DNA from: Streptococcus sp. 'caviae'
GTDB lineage: Bacteria > Bacillota > Bacilli > Lactobacillales > Streptococcaceae
Length of the DNA stretch: 64,000 nt
NCBI RefSeq assembly: GCF_001937065.1
Contig: NZ_MOWR01000005.1
Span: 106,627-170,626, forward strand
Reading direction: 5' to 3'
The translations under genes and the position numbers were made by a program. Of the stretch, positions 26,951-35,003 are shown piece by piece (position 1 is the stretch's first letter; every line of letters begins with the position of its first letter). The notes under the pieces are model-generated. The model searched no databases, was not told the origin of the DNA, and saw only the letters and a program-made list of their open reading frames with translations.

Positions 26951-28966
26951 ATGGACTTACAATCATCAATTGCAGTTTTAAAGGGTTTAGGTCCTAAGTC
27001 TGCAGAAAAATTCCACAAATTAGACATCTATACAATCGAAGATCTGCTGCTCTATTATCCTTTTCGCTATGAAGATTTTAAGACCAAGTCTGTTTTTGAC
27101 TTGTTGGATGGTGAAAAGGCTGTTGTCACCGGAACGGTCGTGACCCCGCCAAACGTTCAGTATTATGGCTTCAAACGCAACCGCCTGTCTTTTAAAATCA
27201 AGCAGGGAGAGGCTGTCATTGCTGTGTCTTTTTTCAATCAGCCCTATTTGCAGGATAAGGTGGAAGTTGATCAGGAAATTGCCATTTTTGGCAAATGGAA
27301 TCAGGCCAAGTCTTCTTTGACAGGCATTAAAATTTTAGTTCAGGCAGCTGATGACATGCAGCCTGTTTACCATGTTGCCCAAGGCATCTCGCAGGCTGCG
27401 CTTGTCAAGGCCATCAAATCGGCTTTTGACTCAGGTTGTGCAGACAGTCTGCCGGAAAATCTTCCGCAGGTTTTGCTGGATAAGTACCGTCTATTGGACA
27501 GAAAGACGGCGACACGGGCCATGCATTTCCCTAAAGATTTGGCAGAGTACCGTCAGGCGCTTCGGCGTATTAAATTTGAAGAGCTCTTTTATTTTCAGCT
27601 GGATCTGCAGATTCTAAAAGCCGATAATAAGGCAGAGTCAAATGGTTTAGCGATAGCTTATGACAGAACAAAAATAGCCCGAAAAATTGCGGAACTGCCC
27701 TTTCCTTTGACAGGTGCTCAACAACGCAGCTTGGAAGAGATACTGGCAGATATGGCCTCCGGAGCTCATATGAACCGTCTTTTACAAGGAGATGTTGGCT
27801 CCGGCAAGACTGTTGTCGCCGGTCTTGCCATGTATGCAGCCTATACAGCTGGCATGCAGTCGGCTTTGATGGTGCCAACGGAAATTTTAGCAGAACAGCA
27901 CTATGACAGTCTGAATACCCTGTTTCCTGAATTATCCATTGCCTTGCTGACCTCGGGCATGAAGGCAGCTGTCAAACGCTCAGCTCTAGCAGCTATTGCC
28001 AATGGCTCTGTTGATATGATTGTCGGAACACACGCCTTAATACAAGAAGGAGTTGACTATCATAAGCTAGGCTTGGTCATTACCGACGAACAGCACCGCT
28101 TTGGAGTCAAGCAAAGGCGTCTTTTCCGCGAAAAGGGAGAGAATCCTGATGTCCTCATGATGACTGCCACGCCCATTCCCAGGACACTGGCCATCACCGC
28201 TTTTGGGGAAATGGATGTCTCTGTTATTGATGAGCTGCCAAAGGGGCGTAAGCCCGTTAAGACACGCTGGGTCAAGCATGAACAGCTGGATAAGGTTCTG
28301 TCTTGGGTCAAAGATCAGATTGAAAAAGGGGCACAGGTTTATGTTGTTTCTCCTTTGATTGAAGAGTCTGAAAGTCTTGATTTAAAAAATGCCAGTGCCT
28401 TAGAAAAAGAATTAAAAGATTATTTTGCCCATACTGCCAGCGTTGCTCTCATGCACGGCCGCATGAAAAACGACGAAAAAGATGCCATCATGCAGGAATT
28501 TAAAAAAGGCGCTGTTGATATTTTGGTATCAACAACAGTCATCGAAGTCGGTGTCAATGTACCCAATGCCACCATCATGATTATTATGGATGCAGACCGC
28601 TTTGGTCTCAGTCAGCTGCATCAGCTGCGCGGGCGTGTCGGCCGCGGCGATAAGCAGTCCTATGCTATTTTAGTGGCTAATCCAAAAACAGATGCCGGAA
28701 AGGATCGCATGCGGATTATGACTGAAACGACAGATGGCTTTCTTCTGGCAGAAGAAGATTTAAAAATGCGCGGTTCCGGAGAAATTTTCGGCACCCGTCA
28801 ATCAGGAATTCCGGAATTTCAGGTGGCTGACATCGTAGAGGACTACAATATTCTGGAAGAAGCCCGCCGCCTTGCAGCAGAAATTGTCCGTGACAAAGAC
28901 TGGCAGCAAGACAAACGCTGGGCAGTTCTCGTTCAAAATCTTAGACAAAAGGAGATTTTGGATTGA
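26951..28966 (+). CDS. recG: ATP-dependent DNA helicase RecG
   Basis: A 671-residue full-length RecG. The N-terminal wedge/OB domain starts MDLQSSIAVLKGLGPKSA; helicase motifs follow: Walker A GDVGSGKTVVA, DEQH (Walker B), TATPIPRT, and QLRGRVGRG in the second RecA domain. It reverses stalled replication forks and processes branched DNA. ATG at 26951, 6 nt after GAGGGG, is preferred to the upstream GTG. It lies downstream of alr, as I recall it in S. mutans. Confidence 0.97.
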   Translation: MDLQSSIAVLKGLGPKSAEKFHKLDIYTIEDLLLYYPFRYEDFKTKSVFDLLDGEKAVVTGTVVTPPNVQYYGFKRNRLSFKIKQGEAVIAVSFFNQPYLQDKVEVDQEIAIFGKWNQAKSSLTGIKILVQAADDMQPVYHVAQGISQAALVKAIKSAFDSGCADSLPENLPQVLLDKYRLLDRKTATRAMHFPKDLAEYRQALRRIKFEELFYFQLDLQILKADNKAESNGLAIAYDRTKIARKIAELPFPLTGAQQRSLEEILADMASGAHMNRLLQGDVGSGKTVVAGLAMYAAYTAGMQSALMVPTEILAEQHYDSLNTLFPELSIALLTSGMKAAVKRSALAAIANGSVDMIVGTHALIQEGVDYHKLGLVITDEQHRFGVKQRRLFREKGENPDVLMMTATPIPRTLAITAFGEMDVSVIDELPKGRKPVKTRWVKHEQLDKVLSWVKDQIEKGAQVYVVSPLIEESESLDLKNASALEKELKDYFAHTASVALMHGRMKNDEKDAIMQEFKKGAVDILVSTTVIEVGVNVPNATIMIIMDADRFGLSQLHQLRGRVGRGDKQSYAILVANPKTDAGKDRMRIMTETTDGFLLAEEDLKMRGSGEIFGTRQSGIPEFQVADIVEDYNILEEARRLAAEIVRDKDWQQDKRWAVLVQNLRQKEILD

Positions 28967-29015
28967 GATATGAACAATAAAAATGCGCTGTATCATCTTT
29001 TGAAACAATTAGAAA

Positions 29016-29062
29016 GGCAAGTGCATGTGACTTGATCAAAGCTGCATGCACTTGTCTTTTTG
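29016..29062 (+). terminator. Terminator after recG
   Basis: CAAGTGCATG pairs with CATGCACTTG and is followed by TCTTTTTG. Confidence 0.85.
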
Positions 29063-29178
29063 TATTGAGAAAAGTAAAACGAGAGGGGACAGAAATCGGT
29101 CATTTTTATTCCCAACTCCTGCATCAAGGAGTTAGGATTAAGGCCATGAAGCACTTCTTGTCAGAGGTCTATTTTAAA

Positions 29179-29206
29179 AGCAAACGCTTACATAAAATGT
29201 TATAAT
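29179..29206 (+). promoter_or_regulatory. Extended -10 promoter and cre-like site ahead of the aldo/keto reductase
   Basis: TG-T-TATAAT ends at 29206. Just upstream, 29179-29193 read on the minus strand is ATGTAAGCGTTTGCT, matching the cre consensus at 13 of 15 positions, so CcpA control is plausible. Confidence 0.55.
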
Positions 29207-29234
29207 AAAGACAAAAGAAAAAAGGAGATCGTCT

Positions 29235-30149
29235 ATGCTACAAAAGATTGGACAAACAGATATGATTGGGTCGCGCATTGCTCTAGGGTGTATGCGCATG
29301 GCAGCGCTAGAAATAAAGGATGCTGAGCAAGTTCTTAAGTCAGCTCTTGAACAAGGCATAAACTTTTTTGATCATGCCGATATTTACGGTGGCGGTGAAT
29401 CTGAAAAACGCTTTGCAGCAGCAGTCAGGAATCTCGGTATTGAGCGAGAACAGCTGATTTTGCAGTCAAAATGCGGTATTCAAAAAGGGTATTTTGATTT
29501 TTCCAAAGATCATATCGTAACTGCTGTAGATGGGATTTTACAGCGGTTAAACACGGATTATCTGGATTTTCTGCTGTTACACCGGCCGGACGTTCTCATG
29601 GAACCTGACGAAGTAGCAGAAGCTTTCATGCAACTGAAGGCGGCTGGTAAAGTCAAGCATTTTGGTGTCAGCAATCAGAATCGCTACCAAATGGAACTGC
29701 TGGCTGCTTATTTAGAAGAACCTTTAGCTGTCAATCAGCTGCAGCTCTCACCTGCTCATACTCCGCTGTTTGATGCAGGCTTAAATGTTAATATGAAAAA
29801 CAGCGCAGCCATTGATCGTGATAGTGGAACGGTTGATTACTGCCGGTTGCATCAGGTCACGATTCAGGCTTGGTCACCTTTTCAAATTGATCTGGCCAGC
29901 GGTTTGTTTTCAGAAAATCCTGACTATCAGGATCTCAATCTGACTATTGCTAAATATGCTCAGCAATACAGTGTTTCTGCAGAAGCAATCGTTATTGCCT
30001 GGATACTGCGCCACCCAGCCAAAATGCAGGCTGTTATCGGTTCTATGAATCCAAAGCGTATTGAAAAAATTGCCGCTGCTTACAGGGTGAATTTAACCCG
30101 TCCAGAATGGTATGATATCTATCTTAGTGCTGGTAACAGCCTGCCTTAG
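29235..30149 (+). CDS. Aldo/keto reductase
   Basis: A 304-residue cytoplasmic AKR barrel protein. Catalytic residues are visible: Asp and Tyr in FFDHADIYGGGESE, Lys in LQSKCGI, and His in LLLHRPD. It most resembles the YdhF-type subgroup (LNTDYLDFLLLHRPDVLMEPDEVAEAF is a hallmark region). The substrate is unknown; NADPH use is typical. AAAGGAG precedes the ATG. It is monocistronic, with its own promoter and terminator. Confidence 0.88.
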   Translation: MLQKIGQTDMIGSRIALGCMRMAALEIKDAEQVLKSALEQGINFFDHADIYGGGESEKRFAAAVRNLGIEREQLILQSKCGIQKGYFDFSKDHIVTAVDGILQRLNTDYLDFLLLHRPDVLMEPDEVAEAFMQLKAAGKVKHFGVSNQNRYQMELLAAYLEEPLAVNQLQLSPAHTPLFDAGLNVNMKNSAAIDRDSGTVDYCRLHQVTIQAWSPFQIDLASGLFSENPDYQDLNLTIAKYAQQYSVSAEAIVIAWILRHPAKMQAVIGSMNPKRIEKIAAAYRVNLTRPEWYDIYLSAGNSLP

Positions 30150-30190
30150 CAGATAGAATTTTAGCTAAAGAGGACTGAGTGTCAAAAAAC

Positions 30191-30221
30191 AAAAGGAGAG
30201 ATTTTGCCATTTCTCCTTTTT
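30191..30221 (+). terminator. Terminator after the aldo/keto reductase
   Basis: AAAAGGAGA pairs with TCTCCTTTT. Confidence 0.75.
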
Positions 30222-30544
30222 GAGTACAGCAAAGTTATAAGTGTCATCCTTTAAAGTTAAGAATATTGATAATGACAACTTTAGGGCACTAAAAATCTCC
30301 CTAAGCTGAACTATCAGGTTTTAGCTTAAGGAGCAAATTTAAACTGGCTTGTTTTTACATGTTAATAGAGGATTTTTATTTTTTAAACAGCCTTTGTTCA
30401 AGGTTGGCAGCAGAACCGTTCCGCAAACAGCAGCTACCGTTGTTAACATTTGTCCTTCTGAGATTTCCAGCGAGTAGCTGAATTCTTGCTGCTTAGGTTT
30501 GTCTGATGCAGTAATATCCAGCTTCGTGAGGATCTCGGAACTTT
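30222..30544. other. Gene-free gap before ansA
   Basis: About 320 nt with no supported gene. A hairpin CTCCCTAAGCTGA/TTAGCTTAAGGAG lies near 30297-30333. On the minus strand about 70 codons stay open downstream of the asparaginase stop, but there is no start, ribosome binding site or recognisable motif. Confidence 0.5.
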
Positions 30545-31504
30545 TTATCCTTCAATATATTCTCTGAGCTCCTGTCCTTTGAGTCCGGCATTAAGAGCGA
30601 TTAGAAGTTTGAGGCGGGCCTTTTGACTGTTTAATTCCTTGACAAACATGACACCAGCCTCTTGCAGCCTAACGCCGCCGCCTTCGTAGGCATAGACGGG
30701 TTCTGCAATGCCGTTGAAACAGCGGGAAACCAGCGCGACAGGAATGCCTTGCTTGATTAATTTGACGATACTCTGAGCGGCCTCCGGCGGCAGATTGCCG
30801 GCTCCCAATGCTTCAACGATTAAGCCGTCAATATTGTTTGGGCTCAGGCTGCTTAAAAGCCAGTCTCCCATACCGGCATAGGCTTTAATAATAGGAACGG
30901 TTCCTGATATTTCTGTCAGCTCAAAGCGAACCCGCGGCTCAGCAGTTTTGAAAAAGAGAATATCGTGTTTCATGATGATTCCTAAAGGACCGTGTGTCGG
31001 TGTCTGAAAGGTTGAGACATTGGTCGTATGCGTTTTGGTGACGTACTTGGCAGCGTGGATTTCATCATTCATGACAACCAGCACTCCCTTGTCAGCCGCC
31101 TTATCATGGCTGGCAACCCGCAGAGCAGACAGATAATTGTAGATGCCATCGCTCCCTAGTTCATTGGAAGACCGCATGGCACCGGTCAGCACAATGGGAA
31201 TAGCGGGCAGCAGCAGAGTATCAAGAAAATAAGCCGTCTCTTCTAAAGTGTCGGTTCCGTGGGTAATGACGACGCCATCATAGCTTCCGGCTGTCTGGCG
31301 GATTTTTTGCGCTAATAAGAGCATGTGCTCGACCTTGATATGGGGACTGGGGAGGTTGAAAAAATCAACCGCTTCAATCTGAATATCGTCGAGAGTAAAG
31401 CCGACATTTTTCATAGGATTGTCCTTGTCCGGAACAACCTTGCCTGTTTCATCGGTATGCATGGAAATCGTTCCGCCGGTATGCAAAACAAGTATTTTTT
31501 TCAT
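30545..31504 (-). CDS. ansA: L-asparaginase, type I (AnsA-like)
   Basis: The product is about 319 residues from ATG 31504 and begins MKKILVLHTGGTISM with the first catalytic Thr. The second signature, HGTDTLEETAYFLD, supplies the Thr-Asp pair. No signal peptide is present, so this is the cytoplasmic low-affinity type. An upstream in-frame ATG (31549) is rejected because it coincides with -10-like sequence for the divergent promoter and lacks a ribosome binding site; the chosen start also has only a weak site. It is divergent from the HAD hydrolase gene. Confidence 0.9.
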   Translation of the reverse strand: MKKILVLHTGGTISMHTDETGKVVPDKDNPMKNVGFTLDDIQIEAVDFFNLPSPHIKVEHMLLLAQKIRQTAGSYDGVVITHGTDTLEETAYFLDTLLLPAIPIVLTGAMRSSNELGSDGIYNYLSALRVASHDKAADKGVLVVMNDEIHAAKYVTKTHTTNVSTFQTPTHGPLGIIMKHDILFFKTAEPRVRFELTEISGTVPIIKAYAGMGDWLLSSLSPNNIDGLIVEALGAGNLPPEAAQSIVKLIKQGIPVALVSRCFNGIAEPVYAYEGGGVRLQEAGVMFVKELNSQKARLKLLIALNAGLKGQELREYIEG

Positions 31505-31576
31505 CGTTTTTAAAATTCTTTCAAATTGTGTTATACTATATTTTAACATAATTTAAAGGATATAAAAGGTGATAGC

Positions 31577-32959
31577 GTGGCAATCAGAGCAGTTTTTTTC
31601 GATATTGACGGCACTTTGCTGAATGATCGCAAGCATGTTCAGAAATCGACCCAGCAGGCGATTAAAAATATGAAAAAGCAAGGCATTCTTGTTGGTGTGG
31701 CGACCGGCAGAGGGCCTGCTTTTGTTGCACCTTTTATGGAAAATTTAGGGCTTGATTTTGCCATTACCTATAACGGCCAGTATATTTTCACGCGCGACCG
31801 TGTTTTGTACCAGAACCAGCTGCCCAAATCTACCGTTTACCGTGTCATCAAATATGCCAGTGAGCAGCGCCGTGACATTTCTCTGGGGACGAGTTCAGGT
31901 CTTGTCGGTTCTAATATCATCAATATGGGAACCAGCCGTTTTGGGCAATGGCTCAGCCGGATTATTCCCAAAAGATGGACGAAGACAGTTACCAGGAGTT
32001 TTAAACACATTGTCCGTCGTGTTAAACCGCAGAGTTTAAATAGCCTGATGACGATTATGCGCCAGCCGATTTTTCAGATTGTTTTGGTGGCAACGAAGGA
32101 ACAAAGCGATGTTATCGCGGAAAAATTTCCGCATTTGACCATTACCCGCAGCAGCCCCTATTCAGCCGATTTGATTTCTAAGGGCATGTCTAAGATTAAG
32201 GGAATTGCCCGTGTCGCCAGAGAGTTCGATATCGAAATGTCTGAGGTCATGGCCTTCGGCGATTCTGACAATGATATTGAAATGCTGTCCGGTGTCGGTC
32301 TGGGCGTTGCCATGGGCAATGCCACTGAGCAGATTAAAAAAATTGCCAGCTATACAACCGCCAGCAACAATGACGACGGGATTTCCAAGGCCCTGTCGCA
32401 TTTTGGCCTGATTCACCATAAAACAGCCAAGGTCTTCTCCAGCAGTGATGATAACTTCAACAAGGTCAAGGATTTCCATCAGCTGATGGACGGCGAAACC
32501 TGTGAAACGCCGAGAGTTTATGATATTGTTGAAGGAGGGCACCGCTCCGATTTCAAAGCAGAAGAGATTGTCGAATTTCTATACGCTGCCAGCAACGGGG
32601 ATCAAGAAGCCTTTGCCCAGGCAGTTCAGCGGCTTCACCAAGCTGTTGATAAGGCAGCCGATAAAGTTTTAACCAAGCCGCATCCCGAAACACCTTTGGT
32701 TGGGCAGGTAGATGCTCTAACAGATCTGCTTTACTTTACCTACGGTTCCTTTGTGCTGATGGGAGTCGATCCTAAGCCTTTCTTTGATACGGTGCACGAA
32801 GCTAATATTGGAAAGATTTTTCCGGATGGCAAGGCGCACTTTGATCCTGAAACCCATAAGATTCTAAAGCCGGACGACTGGGAGGAGCACTTTGCTCCCG
32901 AACCGGCCATTAAAAGGGAGCTGGATCGGCAGATTCAAAAATCCCTGCGCAAGTCTTAA
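31577..32959 (+). CDS. Cof-type HAD hydrolase fused to a pyrophosphohydrolase-like domain
   Basis: The product has 460 residues. Residues 1-275 form a HAD-IIB phosphatase (VFFDIDGTLL with the nucleophile Asp, and MAFGDSDNDIEML). Residues about 300-460 are helical and resemble the MazG/PRA-PH all-alpha NTP pyrophosphatase fold (KAEEIVEFLYAA ... DALTDLLYFTYGSFVLMGVD ... VHEANIGKIFPDG). The start is GTG at 31577 behind an ideal AAAGGTGAT site. Fusions of this kind occur in other streptococci as far as I recall; the joint substrate is unknown, but removal of damaged or modified nucleotides is a reasonable guess. Confidence 0.85.
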   Translation: MAIRAVFFDIDGTLLNDRKHVQKSTQQAIKNMKKQGILVGVATGRGPAFVAPFMENLGLDFAITYNGQYIFTRDRVLYQNQLPKSTVYRVIKYASEQRRDISLGTSSGLVGSNIINMGTSRFGQWLSRIIPKRWTKTVTRSFKHIVRRVKPQSLNSLMTIMRQPIFQIVLVATKEQSDVIAEKFPHLTITRSSPYSADLISKGMSKIKGIARVAREFDIEMSEVMAFGDSDNDIEMLSGVGLGVAMGNATEQIKKIASYTTASNNDDGISKALSHFGLIHHKTAKVFSSSDDNFNKVKDFHQLMDGETCETPRVYDIVEGGHRSDFKAEEIVEFLYAASNGDQEAFAQAVQRLHQAVDKAADKVLTKPHPETPLVGQVDALTDLLYFTYGSFVLMGVDPKPFFDTVHEANIGKIFPDGKAHFDPETHKILKPDDWEEHFAPEPAIKRELDRQIQKSLRKS

Positions 32960-32981
32960 AAACCTAAGCTCACTAATCATA

Positions 32982-33002
32982 ACCACCCGTCAAACGGGTG
33001 GT
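32982..33002. repeat. Left-end hairpin of the decayed IS200-type element
   Basis: A perfect 8-bp stem ACCACCCG/CGGGTGGT around TCAAA, a subterminal palindrome of IS200/IS605 type. It also lies where a terminator for the HAD gene would be expected. Confidence 0.65.
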
Positions 33003-33063
33003 TTGAACTAGGGGTATAAGTCAATATCATATCACCAGCCAGCCTCTTACAAAAGTATCTGTA

Positions 33064-33487
33064 TTACTTGGCATTGTTCTTAAAGGGATCTTCATACTCT
33101 TTCACACTCAGTTTATCAAGTGTGGTGACAGTCTGTTCCTGCTCTTGAATATATTTCTTTATTGTGGGCTTCATTAAGCTCGGCTATTCTCATGTAATAA
33201 AAATGGTAATTCCTAAACTTATATTTGAGATTGATATATTTATCAAATATCCCATGAAGCTAGATGTGATAATTTGAGGAAGAATACTAACCAACATATG
33301 AACATGATCAGGCATCAATGCTCTTCAATAATCTCAACACCTTTGTAGCGACATAATCGGTGAAATATCTTACCTAAACTGCTGCGATATTGATTATAGA
33401 TTACTTTTCGTCTATACTTAGGGGTAACACAATGTGGTATTTACACATCCACTTTGTGTGTGATAAATTATGCGCTTTTTGAGCCAT
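33064..33487 (-). pseudogene. tnpA: IS200-type transposase TnpA, disrupted
   Basis: Read from ATG 33487 (AAAGGAG upstream) the frame gives MAQKAHNLSHTKWMCKYHIV, the normal TnpA start with the HUH-family core expected soon after. A missing T after GTGTT shifts the frame before PKYRRK, a second missing base turns GHLMPDHVH into a stop, and a middle segment of about 20-30 codons is deleted. The C-terminal KKYIQEQE ... LSVKEYEDPF is still readable. The gene cannot make an active Y1 transposase. The parts were joined by eye from three frames. Confidence 0.8.
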
Positions 33488-33637
33488 ACTTTTCTCCTTT
33501 CGCTTTACAATAGGTTTGAACACCTCTATTGTAGCGCGTTTGGAGTTTTCTTGGTATAACCGCAGATTGCGCACCCGCATAGCGGGTGGTTTATTTGTCT
33601 CGCACCTACGGAGCGAGACGGACTAAAAGTCACATAA

Positions 33638-33698
33638 TGAAAAAACGAACAGCCGATCATGATTTTGCATCATATCTCAGCTTGTTCGTTTTTATTTT
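33638..33698. terminator. Terminator downstream of the universal stress protein gene
   Basis: AAAACGAACA-GC pairs with GC-TTGTTCGTTTT, A-rich and T-rich on the two sides. It serves the minus-strand usp gene. Confidence 0.75.
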
Positions 33699-33705
33699 GT
33701 TTTAT

Positions 33706-34155
33706 TTATAATGTTTTTTCAGGGTCGCGGACAACCAGCAAATCTACCTTAGCATGGCGAAGGATATATTCTGATGAAGAACCGATAAGCAGCCGCTCAA
33801 AAGCGTTGAGTCCGGTTGCACCAAGCATAATAAGATCCACCTTTTCACGCTCAGGAATCTCGGTAGCTAGCAGAGGTTTAGGATTGCCAAATTCAATAAT
33901 CTGTCTGACCTTTTCCAAGCCTCTTTCGCGGGCTTGCTTTTCATAATCATCTAAGACGCTGTGAGCTTCTTGTTCCAGCTTTTCATAGATGTAAGCATCA
34001 AAGGTTGCAACACTTTGGAGTGCGCGTGTGTCAACGACATGGGTCAAGAGCAGATTGGCATCATTTCTCAGAGCAACGCTGACCCCTTTTTCAAAAGCCA
34101 GTTCAGATTCGTAGGAGCCGTCAATAGCAACCATGATATTTTTATAAGTAGACAT
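33706..34155 (-). CDS. Universal stress protein (UspA family)
   Basis: A 149-residue single-domain Usp beginning MSTYKNIMVAIDGSYESE. The ATP-binding signature G-2x-G-9x-G-S/T is present as GATGLNAFERLLIGSSSEYI, so it is the nucleotide-binding subclass. Such proteins are dimeric and cytoplasmic and are induced by starvation or acid; the exact role here is unknown. GGAGGTTT precedes the ATG. Confidence 0.9.
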   Translation of the reverse strand: MSTYKNIMVAIDGSYESELAFEKGVSVALRNDANLLLTHVVDTRALQSVATFDAYIYEKLEQEAHSVLDDYEKQARERGLEKVRQIIEFGNPKPLLATEIPEREKVDLIMLGATGLNAFERLLIGSSSEYILRHAKVDLLVVRDPEKTL

Positions 34156-34253
34156 AAGCTAAACCTCCGTCTCATCTTTATACTTATATTGTAACCCTTT
34201 TCTGAAAAAAAGTAAAATATATCTAAGCGGTTTCCGGCAGCTTTTACCAGTGC

Positions 34254-34790
34254 TTATGCCTGAAGGAAAGAGGAATTTTTAAATCTTCGATGAATGAGGG
34301 TGACAATCAATACTTTGATGGTATCACCCGGGAGAAAAATGAGGCTGGCCATTAAAGCTTGCGGCAGCGGCATGTGGGATTGAACTGTCAGACCGATAGC
34401 TCCCATGACATCTATAAACAATGCTCCAGCTAACCAAATCAGCAAGAATTCCAAGAAAACATTGGCCTTATCACATTTTTCTGTGACCAGTCCCACGAGA
34501 AAAGCTGCAAAAGGATAGGAGAACAAGTAGCCTGCTGTGGGTCCCATGAAAACAGCGATATTGCCGGACCCGCCGGATAAGACTGGCATTCCCAAGGCAG
34601 CCAGCACCAGAAAGATGCTGACGCATAAAAACCCGCGCTTAGAGCCTAGGAGAGCTCCCGCCAGCATAATCCCCATATTCTGTAAGATAATGGGAACAGG
34701 AATGAAGCCCAGAGGAATACCGGGAATAAAGCCCAGTGCAATGATAATAGCAATCATTACGGCGATTAAGGCGATTGTTTTTGTTTTCAT
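34254..34790 (-). CDS. bioY: Biotin ECF transporter substrate-binding subunit BioY
   Basis: A 178-residue integral membrane protein with about six hydrophobic helices. The BioY pattern is clear: IPLGFIPVPIILQNMGIMLAG near residues 25-45, and GPTAGYLFSYPFAAF. It binds biotin and works with the shared ECF energising module encoded elsewhere. No biotin synthesis gene is nearby, suggesting dependence on uptake. A BirA operator overlaps the leader, and GGAGC precedes the ATG. Confidence 0.93.
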   Translation of the reverse strand: MKTKTIALIAVMIAIIIALGFIPGIPLGFIPVPIILQNMGIMLAGALLGSKRGFLCVSIFLVLAALGMPVLSGGSGNIAVFMGPTAGYLFSYPFAAFLVGLVTEKCDKANVFLEFLLIWLAGALFIDVMGAIGLTVQSHMPLPQALMASLIFLPGDTIKVLIVTLIHRRFKNSSFLQA

Positions 34791-34807
34791 GATGCGAAAA
34801 GCTCCTT

Positions 34808-34839
34808 TAGTTAACCTTGGATATTTTTTAGGATAACTG
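34808..34839 (-). promoter_or_regulatory. BirA operator upstream of bioY
   Basis: On the minus strand CAGTTATCC - 14 nt - GGTTAACTA matches the Gram-positive BirA box TTGTTAACC-N14-GGTTAACAA in spacing and in most positions. It lies directly downstream of the -10, where bound BirA would block transcription when biotin is plentiful. Confidence 0.8.
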
Positions 34840-34840
34840 T

Positions 34841-34869
34841 ATTATGGCACATTTTTTTGACAAAGGCAA
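34841..34869 (-). promoter_or_regulatory. Promoter of bioY
   Basis: On the minus strand TTGCCT (34869-34864), 17-nt spacer, CATAAT (34846-34841). Confidence 0.6.
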
Positions 34870-34942
34870 GAGGAGATTCAAGTATACAGGCTGACTGGTC
34901 AACAGATAAAACCAAAATGTCTATTGGTTCTTAGGAGCTTGA

Positions 34943-34971
34943 TTGCGATTTTAGTTAAAATGCGCTACAAT
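34943..34971 (+). promoter_or_regulatory. Promoter of the aminotransferase gene
   Basis: TTGCGA (34943-34948), 17-nt spacer, TACAAT (34966-34971). Confidence 0.65.
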
Positions 34972-35003
34972 AATGACACCAATGTAACCAGTGAGGTGAA
35001 ACG

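Larger units (their letters stand above)
32982..33619 (-). mobile_element. Decayed IS200/IS605-family insertion sequence
   Basis: The region holds a broken TnpA gene between end hairpins: ACCACCCG/CGGGTGGT on the left, and CACCCGC/GCGGGTG (33572-33588) plus GTCTCGC/GCGAGAC (33597-33619) on the right. Upstream of tnpA a TACAATAG/CTATTGTA stem (33506-33513 with 33526-33533) matches the 5-prime hairpin IS200 elements use to block read-through expression. The element lacks inverted terminal repeats, as expected for this family. The exact ends are uncertain. Confidence 0.75.

Noticed and set aside
30222..30544. Open minus-strand stretch downstream of ansA as a small gene or remnant
   Set aside because: There is no start codon with a ribosome binding site and no recognisable protein motif.
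31505..31549. Longer N-terminus for the asparaginase
   Set aside because: The upstream ATG lies in promoter-like sequence, and the conserved start KKILVLHTGG follows the second ATG.
33659..33946. Plus-strand frame antisense to the universal stress protein
   Set aside because: It mirrors a well-supported gene and has no start signals.
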